Part shown: in pieces, positions 1 through 5,021 of the stretch
Layout: the number at the start of each line of letters is the position of its first letter
Numbering within the stretch: the stretch's first letter is position 1
From: an uncultured bacterium
GTDB taxonomy: Bacteria; Cyanobacteriota; Vampirovibrionia; Gastranaerophilales; Gastranaerophilaceae
NCBI GenBank assembly: GCA_949286405.1
Contig: CASECH010000001.1
Span: 1-5,021, forward strand
Direction of reading: 5' to 3'
Length of the DNA stretch: 5,021 bases
Notes under the pieces: model-generated
Told to the model about the DNA's origin: nothing
Database searches by the model: none
What the model saw: the letters and a program-made list of their open reading frames with translations, nothing else
Position numbers and translations under genes: made by a program

Positions 1-74
1 CCAATTACTCCTAAAGTAATTAATACTTCTGCTAAGGTAAATCCTTTCTTTATACTTTTAAAGTGATGTTTCAT
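1..74 (-). CDS. Type IV pilin-like / type II secretion pseudopilin prepilin, N-terminal fragment (cut by window edge)
   Basis: Reading leftward from ATG at 74-72, the sequence encodes MKHHFKSIKKG followed by FTLAEVLITLGVI before the window ends. This is a class III (type IV) prepilin signal: a short basic leader, a Gly just before the cleavage site, Phe at mature position 1, Glu at mature position 5, then a hydrophobic helix. Family knowledge: a prepilin peptidase cuts after the Gly and N-methylates the Phe, and the protein then joins a pilus or pseudopilus in the inner membrane. No good SD lies 5-9 bases before this ATG (an AGAGAGAAG stretch is too far upstream). The same frame is open upstream through the leader to the G-tract, so the real start may be the ATG at 177. 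The body of the protein is outside the window, so its kinship to the downstream pilin beyond the N-terminus cannot be judged. Confidence 0.85.
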   Translation of the reverse strand, partial: MKHHFKSIKKGFTLAEVLITLGVI

Positions 75-80
75 ATCACT

Positions 81-108
81 AGTATAATATATCTTCTCTC
101 TTTTACAA
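81..108 (-). promoter_or_regulatory. Possible internal promoter giving a leaderless pilin mRNA
   Basis: On the minus strand TTGTAA (108-103) and TATACT (86-81) are separated by 16 bases. A start site about 7 bases after the -10 would fall on the A of the ATG at 74, giving a leaderless transcript. That would explain why this ATG has no SD. The -35-like box overlaps the stop codon of the 24-residue leader ORF, and AT-rich DNA produces such boxes by chance, so this is only a candidate. The same boxes are kept in the second copy (about 4944-4971). Confidence 0.3.
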
Positions 109-177
109 TGGGGTAAAAAATTCCTTTCTGCGGCTAAATAATCGCCCCCCCCCGAAATTCATACAAATGTCTTTCAT
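103..177 (-). CDS. 24-residue leader ORF carrying a poly-G tract, upstream of prepilin
   Basis: ATG at 177-175 lies 5 bases after a strong SD and starts MKDICMNFGGG followed by RLFSRRKEFFTPL, ending at TAA (105-103), 28 bases before the prepilin ATG. A second in-frame ATG is at 162. Nine consecutive G encode the three glycines. With 8 or 11 G the frame would instead read GGDYLAAERN and onward through LPHCKREK into the prepilin without a stop, giving a leader of roughly 45 residues. With 10 G it would stop after about 14 residues. Three readings are possible: the OFF state of a phase-variable prepilin, a regulatory leader peptide, or the true translation start with the extra base supplied by slippage or a sequencing error. 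The SD and promoter make translation from 177 credible; a function for the 24-mer itself is not shown. Confidence 0.5.
   Translation of the reverse strand: MKDICMNFGGGRLFSRRKEFFTPL
145..153 (-). repeat. Poly-G tract of 9 (minus strand) in prepilin leader
   Basis: Nine C on the plus strand are nine G on the coding strand, in otherwise very AT-rich DNA, directly between a translated ATG and the prepilin frame. Mononucleotide tracts of this length are typical phase-variation sites (slipped-strand mispairing) and can also cause transcriptional slippage. The reading frame from ATG 177 joins the prepilin frame only when the tract has 8 or 11 G. The equivalent tract at 5008-5017 has 10, so the length differs between the two copies. 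Homopolymer sequencing error cannot be excluded. Confidence 0.75.
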
Positions 178-182
178 ACGAG

Positions 183-189
183 CTCCTTT
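183..189 (-). promoter_or_regulatory. Strong Shine-Dalgarno for the prepilin leader ORF
   Basis: AAAGGAG on the minus strand ends 5 bases before ATG 177. It is the best SD in the window, whereas neither large plus-strand gene has a recognisable one. It marks ATG 177 (not only ATG 74) as a real initiation site. Confidence 0.75.
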
Positions 190-207
190 TTTATATCCAA
201 CAAATTT

Positions 208-236
208 ATTATACATCATCAACTCCAAATTTTCAA
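208..236 (-). promoter_or_regulatory. Near-consensus sigma-70 promoter for the prepilin leader
   Basis: On the minus strand TTGAAA (236-231) and a perfect TATAAT (213-208) are separated by exactly 17 bases. Transcription would start near position 201, giving a 5' UTR of about 24 bases that contains the SD at 189-183. The -35 box overlaps the left end of a 14-bp palindrome, which suggests possible operator control. The match to the housekeeping sigma consensus is strong, so expression at the RNA level may be high, with control left to the G-tract or to a repressor. Confidence 0.75.
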
Positions 237-248
237 CATTTAAATGTT
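235..248. promoter_or_regulatory. 14-bp perfect palindrome, candidate operator
   Basis: AACATTTAAATGTT is a perfect self-complementary sequence. It overlaps two bases of the minus-strand -35 box and lies about 15 bases before the TATAAT-like box of the plus-strand genes, so a dimeric regulator bound here could affect both directions. All but two of its bases are A or T, and palindromes of this sort are fairly common in such AT-rich DNA, so binding is inferred only from position and symmetry. Confidence 0.35.
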
Positions 249-263
249 TTAACTAAATTTAAA

Positions 264-280
264 TATAATAATTTTATACT
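264..280 (+). promoter_or_regulatory. Candidate -10 boxes for the plus-strand operon
   Basis: TATAAT at 264-269 and TATACT at 275-280 are good -10 hexamers 40-60 bases before the start of the first large gene. No convincing -35 box sits at the proper distance from either; 241-246 (TAAATG) is poor. The placement is sensible for a divergent promoter, but the evidence is composition-limited. Confidence 0.35.
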
Positions 281-287
281 TTGGACT

Positions 288-316
288 AGCAAAAAAAAAC
301 TTTTTTTGTTTTTGCT
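288..316. other. A/T-rich imperfect hairpin just before the first large gene
   Basis: AGCAAAAA (288-295) pairs with TTTTTGCT (309-316). After one A-G mismatch, three further A-T pairs enclose a small loop. The structure ends 7 bases before the ATG at 324 and occupies the place where an SD would be expected. It could influence initiation or form a weak terminator, or it may simply be an A-tract/T-tract junction. Confidence 0.3.
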
Positions 317-323
317 CTATCAT

Positions 324-1655
324 ATGAAAATCTCAATATCTAATACAAATAAATATAACTATTACTATAACTACACATACGATAAAAATAAAACAGAACT
401 ATTAAAGAAAAACACAAATACTAAATTTAATGAAAATATAAATTTTAACGGAAAAATAAGCTGCGGATTTTTTATTAAACATTTTTGTAGTGATCCAATT
501 AGCAAATTTAAAAATTTTTCAATAGAAGAATACTCGAAACTTACAGAAACTCAAAAACATAGATTAAGACAAGAGTTTCAATTATTAGCTACAAAAGACC
601 CAGTGAATTTATTCGGAATTGGTGAAATTCATGCATATGCAGCTGATTGCATAAAAAATACATTTGACAATAGATTCGGAAAAAATAATTATGTAGTCAT
701 ACCCATTGGAAGGTCTTTGTCCAGCATTGGTAAAGCACTTAGCTTAAAAATTGGTGAAGACAAAGTAGTTAATATACCAATGAGTGTTACAAATAGATTT
801 TTTACTAACCCTAGTGAATTATCTGAATATAAAAGTTTTACTAATAATATAAAAAATAACAAAGGTACAAAAAACTTAAAAAAATTCTTAGAATTACATA
901 ACTTAACCCCAAAAGACATTGACACATCAGGAAAAAATTATATTTTAATAGATTATTGCTATACAGGAGAATCACTAAAAGGTGCTGAACAACTATTTAA
1001 ATCAGATGAAATCTGGGGGAACAAGAAAAAGAATATTTTCGCTGTAGATTTTTTAAAACTCTTAAAACGATTTAATGAAGATACAATTGAACCAAAAATC
1101 AAATTAGTTCCCGAAAAACAAAATATTTTAAAAAAAATACAATCTGCACTACTACTTTCATCTTATAAAGATTATGCAACAGTAGGAGTATCTTTTAATT
1201 TAGGAAATACAATATCAGCATCCAATGAGAATCAAAATATTCTAGGGCTATCAAAAAAAACAAAACTGGTATGGTTTAATATACTAGATACGATAATGAC
1301 CGGTAAAGGCAACTTCAACGTCAGACGAAAGCCCAATTTTTTACCGGACATAGATCCGTCATACCAGCCAGTAAAAAACCAAGAAGTAGAACCTTGGCAT
1401 GACGCAAAATCACAATATGTTAGTGATTTAATTAACTGTTTAAACGAAATAAATAAAATTTTAATTAAACAAAGTTCAACAAAAAAAGAATTAAATAATC
1501 AATCACTTAATGAAATCAAACAAATCTATAAATATTTATGCAATTCATACAATAATATCAATACACCGTCTTTGCAAAACAGATTTAATTTTTACAAAAT
1601 TAAACCCCACATAGAAGAAATCATTGAAAATATAAGTTCAAATCAAAATTTTTAA
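324..1655 (+). CDS. Uncharacterised protein with phosphoribosyltransferase-like core (443 aa)
   Basis: The start is set at ATG 324; the open frame can be extended to a TTG at 306 but adds only FLLYH-like residues and no SD. Residues 1-38 are N/K/Y-rich and low complexity, then comes INFNG (39-43), a motif shared with the next gene (INFQG). Residues 123-139 (VVIPIGRSLSSIGKAL) resemble the strand and pyrophosphate loop of type I PRTases. Residues 207-218 (ILIDYCYTGESL) resemble the PRPP-binding loop hhhDDxxxTGxS. Here only the second acidic residue is kept (D210); the first is Ile209, so catalysis may be altered or absent. The C-terminal third (about 365-443) is predicted helical by eye. There is no signal peptide or membrane helix. 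The gene is followed after 43 bases by a second PRTase-like gene, so the two are probably co-transcribed. The exact family is not recognised; substrate and reaction are unknown. Confidence 0.7.
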   Translation: MKISISNTNKYNYYYNYTYDKNKTELLKKNTNTKFNENINFNGKISCGFFIKHFCSDPISKFKNFSIEEYSKLTETQKHRLRQEFQLLATKDPVNLFGIGEIHAYAADCIKNTFDNRFGKNNYVVIPIGRSLSSIGKALSLKIGEDKVVNIPMSVTNRFFTNPSELSEYKSFTNNIKNNKGTKNLKKFLELHNLTPKDIDTSGKNYILIDYCYTGESLKGAEQLFKSDEIWGNKKKNIFAVDFLKLLKRFNEDTIEPKIKLVPEKQNILKKIQSALLLSSYKDYATVGVSFNLGNTISASNENQNILGLSKKTKLVWFNILDTIMTGKGNFNVRRKPNFLPDIDPSYQPVKNQEVEPWHDAKSQYVSDLINCLNEINKILIKQSSTKKELNNQSLNEIKQIYKYLCNSYNNINTPSLQNRFNFYKIKPHIEEIIENISSNQNF

Positions 1656-1698
1656 TTTTCCGGCAAAAAAATAAATTTATATACCTTATGTAGATGAA

Positions 1699-4050
1699 AT
1701 GATCATACAAAATTATCCCAATAATCTTAAATATAATATTAAGAAAACAAACTCAAATAGTAGAATAAATTTCCAGGGAATGAAACCTTTAAATTTTGAG
1801 TCATTATTTGATGATTTTTATCACATTCCACCAATTGATGATAAAGATATTGCAAAACTATTTCCAGGAAAAATGAACATTGCAAAAGATTTTTTAAATC
1901 TTGAAGGATATAGCATAAGTTTTATCAACGAACTTAAAAATAAGAAAAAAACTGAATTTAAATATTTATATGACATAGCATCTAAGAAAGATCTAACTGA
2001 AGCATTAAGAATACCTGCACATAAAATTTCAGCTTTCGCAGCGATTAGACATGAAAAATTGAAGGAATTGGAGCCAATTATACTATCCAAAAGGGATATT
2101 GGCATATGGAACTATACACCTGATTATATCTTAGAAATATCTAAACTAAATGAAAAACAATTAAACATATTTATAGAACTTGCAAAATGTAATGTAGTAC
2201 CACATACTACACAAGCCATAACTAAAAATCCAAATCTTAATTGGGAAAAAATAGTACAGAAAGCAAAAGCTCTAAAAGAACTATACGGGAAAGATCTAAG
2301 GGAAATAGAATTTTATAGTAACAGTAAAGGAGAAAATTTCTTTCTAGTGGACATACAACTTCCACATAACAAAAATAAACCTGATTGGTTAAACTTTAAA
2401 AGAATTACAGTACAACTTGACAAAAATATTAATCCAATAACTAAAAACAAGTTAAATTCTCATATTGAAAAATATATTGATAGCATATACAAAAAAATTA
2501 GTAACAAATTACAAATATTCACAATTTCAGACTTAAATAATGCTATCAATGAAGTTATGCACAAATGCAAAGATGCAACTGAAGAAGAAATAATTGTGAC
2601 AATAAAAAAATTAACACAATTTTCAAGTTACAAATCAATGCAAAACATAGGAGAAAAACTTAAAGAGCAAGAAGTAACTGAATTTGCAAACCTTGGGGAA
2701 TTATATAAATATTTTAATTATTTTCAAAAAAGAAGAAATTTATTCACTTTAAACAACTCTGTAAATAAAAAAATTGGAATTATATTTACCAAAAAAGATG
2801 CAACAAATGAAGAGTTGATGAAAAAACTAAAAATAAACAAAGATAACCCAATTCTAAAAAATGCATTATTTATAAACCTTGAAGGATTTTCAGACGGAAT
2901 TAATTTATTTAATGATAACAACAAGCTCTCAGAACTAACAGTTAATATACTTAACGAAGCAAAAATATTTCAACTAAAAAATAAAAATTCAACATTTGAA
3001 GAATGCGTAAGCTCTATATTAAATAATCAAATTGAAAATCCGCTAAAAAAATTGGGACTTAACGTCTACACCTTAAAAACAGATACTCCTTGTACAAAAT
3101 CAACAATAATTGAACAAATGAGTCCGATTATCCCGACAAAAGAAGCAATACAAGCAGCCATTGAATCAATAGCTGAAAAATATTCTTTCGATAAATACGA
3201 CTATAACAGACAAAGCAAATCAATAGCAAAATACTATGACGCCAATGTAAATATATATTCAAAACAAAGTATTATCGAAGACCTAAAAAAAATAAACAAC
3301 AAAATCAAAACTTATATGAAAGAAAACAATCTTCCATATGAAAATCTATATGTTATTGAAAATATTTTAGAAAAACCTAAAAGCTATGACATTATAAACA
3401 AAATGTATAAGGAATTATTCAATATTCCGGATAATAAATTTATAAAATTAACAGAAATAGCAGATATTAACAGCTTACCAGAAAATTCAACATTTTTAAT
3501 ACTTGACGATATTGCAGGAACAGGTCAATCAATGATAGAAATCGGAGAATACTATAAAGAAGCTCCATATATTTCAAAAAAACAACACATCATATTTGCC
3601 CCGATTTCTGCAACAAAAAACGGTATCAATTTTATTCAAAAACATATATCTGATGCCTCAAGAGAAAACTGTGATAATATAATAGTTTTAGAAGAAAATA
3701 TAGCTAAAAATTATCATCATGAAAACATATTCAATAATCTTATAAAAAGGCTGTATCCGACCAAATTTCAAAATATAACTCAAAAAGGACAAGGAAACCA
3801 AGCAATATGCACAGCATTTCCTTACATGTCACCAGATAACAACTCCTACATATCATCTATACTGGTAAGACTATTCTTACCAAGTGAAAAATGTATAAAA
3901 AATTTACCAAATGATTTCAAACAAATAGAAGAAAATTCGATATATTACAATATATTCGGGCAGAAAAAAAACAACCTTAAACTTAATTCATACAATGAAA
4001 AAACACCTTCATTACTAAAGAGAATTACAAACTTTTTCTTTGATAAATAA
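1699..4050 (+). CDS. Large uncharacterised protein with C-terminal PRTase-type domain (783 aa)
   Basis: Starts at ATG 1699 without a clear SD, 43 bases after the previous stop. The N-terminus is N/K-rich and contains INFQG (23-27). Residues about 50-200 look helical, with segments such as ILEISKLNEKQLNIFIELA (144-162). The middle (about 270-500) is also mostly helical and charged. The recognisable part is C-terminal: FLILDDIAGTGQS (599-611) fits the PRPP-loop hhhDDxxxTGxS with both acidic residues (D603, D604) and T608-G609. ENILEKPKSYD (554-564) upstream may be the pyrophosphate-loop region. IIFAPISAT (631-639) would be the next core strand. FPYMSPDNNS (707-716) recalls a PDNN/PNN element that I associate, without certainty, with conflict-type PRTase (PRTase-CE-like) proteins. 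No signal peptide or membrane helix is seen. The long N-terminal region may bind a partner or target. A function cannot be assigned; the PRTase fold assignment is moderate, the rest is inference. Confidence 0.7.
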   Translation: MIIQNYPNNLKYNIKKTNSNSRINFQGMKPLNFESLFDDFYHIPPIDDKDIAKLFPGKMNIAKDFLNLEGYSISFINELKNKKKTEFKYLYDIASKKDLTEALRIPAHKISAFAAIRHEKLKELEPIILSKRDIGIWNYTPDYILEISKLNEKQLNIFIELAKCNVVPHTTQAITKNPNLNWEKIVQKAKALKELYGKDLREIEFYSNSKGENFFLVDIQLPHNKNKPDWLNFKRITVQLDKNINPITKNKLNSHIEKYIDSIYKKISNKLQIFTISDLNNAINEVMHKCKDATEEEIIVTIKKLTQFSSYKSMQNIGEKLKEQEVTEFANLGELYKYFNYFQKRRNLFTLNNSVNKKIGIIFTKKDATNEELMKKLKINKDNPILKNALFINLEGFSDGINLFNDNNKLSELTVNILNEAKIFQLKNKNSTFEECVSSILNNQIENPLKKLGLNVYTLKTDTPCTKSTIIEQMSPIIPTKEAIQAAIESIAEKYSFDKYDYNRQSKSIAKYYDANVNIYSKQSIIEDLKKINNKIKTYMKENNLPYENLYVIENILEKPKSYDIINKMYKELFNIPDNKFIKLTEIADINSLPENSTFLILDDIAGTGQSMIEIGEYYKEAPYISKKQHIIFAPISATKNGINFIQKHISDASRENCDNIIVLEENIAKNYHHENIFNNLIKRLYPTKFQNITQKGQGNQAICTAFPYMSPDNNSYISSILVRLFLPSEKCIKNLPNDFKQIEENSIYYNIFGQKKNNLKLNSYNEKTPSLLKRITNFFFDK

Positions 4051-4070
4051 TAACTAAATAGCCAACAACC

Positions 4071-4109
4071 AAAACAGTCCAATAAAAACAAAAATTATCG
4101 GACTGTTTT
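4071..4109. terminator. Bidirectional intrinsic terminator between convergent genes
   Basis: AAAACAGTCC (4071-4080) and GGACTGTTTT (4100-4109) are perfect 10-bp inverted arms around a 19-base A-rich loop. The stem has a GC core and ends in T's in both directions, the usual design of a terminator shared by convergent genes. It begins 20 bases after the stop of the 783-aa gene and about 80 bases beyond the stop of the minus-strand prepilin. The rest of 4051-4190 shows no supported gene. Confidence 0.8.
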
Positions 4110-4190
4110 AAATAATAAATAAAGCTCTAATTACATTTATGCTTACATCCCAAGGCTGATCCTAATCCCCCAACTTATACACATTTTACT

Positions 4191-4937
4191 TTACCAAGGA
4201 TAATCATTTTTAAACTCAAAATTATCTGACATCAACAAACATCCGCAAGTAGATGGTTGAATTTTGCAAGAATCTAACAAAATATCACGTGATGTATTAG
4301 AATTTACTGATAAACTTTTATCAACAAATCCAGTACAAACTAAAAAATTTTCATCTTTTTCATTAAAAAGAAAAGTAAAATAAAATATGTCTTTACCTAC
4401 AACATTTGGTTTTTTATAACCATTTACATCATAAGCAATCTCTAACCCAATCCCTCCATTTGTAAAACCAGTATCTGAATCATAATTTCCTCCAGTTACT
4501 GCAGTCATCAAAGTACCATCAGGAAAAACATATAAAATACTTGATTTAGTTATTTCGCCTGGAGTACGACAAATACCAGTTTTTAAATTACAAATTTTAT
4601 ATTCGGCAACACAACTAGATTTACCTTCTCGACAATTTTTTACAGTAACCATATATGGAGAAATTAATTCCTCAAACCACCTGTACAAATCCTCTGAATC
4701 ATGATATAAAACCTGATTATTCCAACCAGAAACTTCTCCATTATCTACGACTGAAAAACGTACTGCCTGATTAAACATACTATGAAATCTCTTGAGACGA
4801 ACTGAATAATCTTTTTTTTGGATATTATTAATAACCAATGGCAAAGTCATTGCAGCGACAACGCCAATAACACCTAAAGTAATTAATACTTCTGCTAAGG
4901 TAAATCCGTTTTTTATACTTTTAAAGTGATGTTTTAT
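4191..4937 (-). CDS. Type IV pilin-like / pseudopilin prepilin, second copy, start codon ATA or farther upstream
   Basis: The protein has a class III prepilin signal: KSIKNG, then the mature N-terminus FTLAEVLITLGVIGVVAA and MTLPLVINN. The mature form from Phe (codon at 4904) is 237 residues. An ORF called from ATG 4850 would lose the signal and is not the real start. The globular domain has eight Cys (mature 91, 98, 105, 112, 180, 203, 210, 212), a DVNGYKKPNVVGKDIFYF stretch (mature 159-176) that may bind Ca2+ or structure a loop, and the C-terminus NDYPW, typical in my recollection of Gastranaerophilales pilin-like proteins. Role: exported subunit or surface protein of a type IV pilus/type II secretion-like system. 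The ATG used in copy 1 is ATA here (4937-4935), and no ATG, GTG or TTG occurs in frame between the G-tract and the Gly. The frame is open to the window edge (5021), so initiation probably lies beyond it. The coordinate 4937 is the position equivalent to the copy 1 start and is a compromise. Confidence 0.8.
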   Translation of the reverse strand: MKHHFKSIKNGFTLAEVLITLGVIGVVAAMTLPLVINNIQKKDYSVRLKRFHSMFNQAVRFSVVDNGEVSGWNNQVLYHDSEDLYRWFEELISPYMVTVKNCREGKSSCVAEYKICNLKTGICRTPGEITKSSILYVFPDGTLMTAVTGGNYDSDTGFTNGGIGLEIAYDVNGYKKPNVVGKDIFYFTFLFNEKDENFLVCTGFVDKSLSVNSNTSRDILLDSCKIQPSTCGCLLMSDNFEFKNDYPW

Positions 4938-5021
4938 ATCACTAGTATAACATATTTTTTCTCTTTTACAATGGGGTAAAAAATTCCTTTCTGCGGCTAA
5001 ATAATCGCCCCCCCCCCGAAA
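4864..5021 (-). repeat. Direct repeat, copy 2: poly-G leader plus prepilin N-terminus
   Basis: Same orientation as copy 1, shifted by 4863 bases. It carries the ATG-to-ATA change (4935) and ten instead of nine G. Both copies run into the window edges, so the full extent is not visible. Recombination between the copies could delete or circularise the intervening DNA, including both PRTase-like genes and the body of this pilin. Confidence 0.95.
5008..5017 (-). repeat. Poly-G tract of 10 (minus strand) in the second prepilin leader
   Basis: Ten G on the coding strand sit at the same place as the nine-G tract at 145-153, followed by an identical 48-base leader. If the sequence beyond the window matches copy 1, ten G puts the upstream ATG into a frame that stops at TAG a few codons later. 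Eleven or eight G would fuse it to the prepilin. Because this copy has no internal ATG, its expression may depend completely on the tract. Confidence 0.7.

Larger units (their letters stand above)
1..157 (-). repeat. Direct repeat, copy 1: poly-G leader plus prepilin N-terminus
   Basis: Positions 1-157 align with 4864-5021 at eight substitutions (6, 9, 45, 48, 72, 88, 93, 96 in copy 1) and one extra base in the C/G run. The part nearest the G-tract (97-157) is identical apart from that base. The repeat begins inside the pilin coding sequence and may continue beyond the left edge of the window; its right boundary cannot be set because copy 2 stops at the window edge. Confidence 0.95.

Noticed and set aside
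306..323. TTG start extending the first large gene by six codons
   Set aside because: Falls within the T-tract/hairpin, has no SD, and the ATG at 324 begins the N-terminal pattern seen in the neighbour gene.
689..925. 78-codon minus-strand ORF
   Set aside because: Lies wholly inside the first large gene, antisense, with hydrophobic composition expected from complementing A-rich codons; no RBS.
1821..2105. 94-codon minus-strand ORF
   Set aside because: Antisense shadow of the 783-residue gene; composition artefact.
2724..2924. 66-codon minus-strand ORF resembling a membrane protein
   Set aside because: Antisense shadow; apparent hydrophobicity comes from the complement of Lys/Asn-rich coding sequence.
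4135..4185. Minus-strand segment with CAG CCT TGG resembling the DYPW end of a pilin, and a short frame reading GLGSALGCKHKC
   Set aside because: Both frames are interrupted by stops just upstream and have no start codon; too short to support a gene or pilin remnant.
4848..4850. ATG 4850 as start of the second pilin
   Set aside because: It lies inside the conserved hydrophobic pilin helix, 18 residues after the cleavage site; starting there would remove the export signal.
1..5021. CRISPR array, tRNA, rRNA, insertion sequence
   Set aside because: No regularly spaced repeats, no cloverleaf or rRNA-like segment, and no transposase motifs or IS-type terminal inverted repeats were seen; the terminal repeats are direct and gene-derived.

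Overview
The window is very AT-rich and looks like a chromosomal or metagenome-assembled piece of an uncultured gut bacterium. My best guess is the Gastranaerophilales/Vampirovibrionia (Melainabacteria) side of the cyanobacterial phylum. The reasons are the type IV pilin-like genes with GFTLAEVLITLG N-termini, the DVNG-x3-PN-x2-GKD-x-FYF motif and NDYPW C-terminus of the complete pilin, the scarcity of Shine-Dalgarno sites on the plus-strand genes, and the N/Y/K-rich N-termini carrying an INFxG motif on both large proteins. This assignment is inference from recalled family traits and was not tested.

Layout: positions 1-177 (minus strand) hold the 5' end of a first prepilin gene, cut by the left edge, and its upstream leader. 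The leader has a strong SD, an ATG, and a run of nine G (minus strand) inside a short open frame. Positions 178-323 are a divergent regulatory region with a near-consensus minus-strand promoter (TTGAAA-17-TATAAT), a 14-bp perfect palindrome touching its -35 box, weak plus-strand -10 boxes and an A/T hairpin. Positions 324-1655 and 1699-4050 are two plus-strand genes, probably one operon. Each shows a phosphoribosyltransferase-type PRPP-binding motif, in very different contexts; neither is a recognisable housekeeping enzyme. Positions 4051-4190 contain a perfect 10-bp inverted repeat that probably serves as a bidirectional terminator. Positions 4191 to the right edge (minus strand) are a second, nearly complete prepilin gene.

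The most striking feature is that the first 157 bases and the last 158 bases of the window are the same element in direct orientation. They differ by eight substitutions plus one base in the G-tract (9 versus 10 G). The element covers the poly-G leader and the pilin N-terminal helix. In both copies the frame is open from the G-tract straight into the prepilin, but from the well-placed upstream ATG of copy 1 it would be reached only with 8 or 11 G. Seven of the eight differences fall in third codon positions of this fused frame. In copy 2 the conventional prepilin ATG has become ATA. Together this suggests a family of prepilin genes whose translation is switched by poly-G length (slipped-strand phase variation or slippage), with a two-gene PRTase-like cassette lying between two members.

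How the parts work together is unknown. The pilins would be exported and assembled or surface-displayed by a type IV pilus/type II secretion-like machine. The two large proteins show no classical signal peptide or membrane helix and may act together as nucleotide-, PRPP- or ribosyl-transfer proteins, possibly in conflict or defence. That role is speculative.
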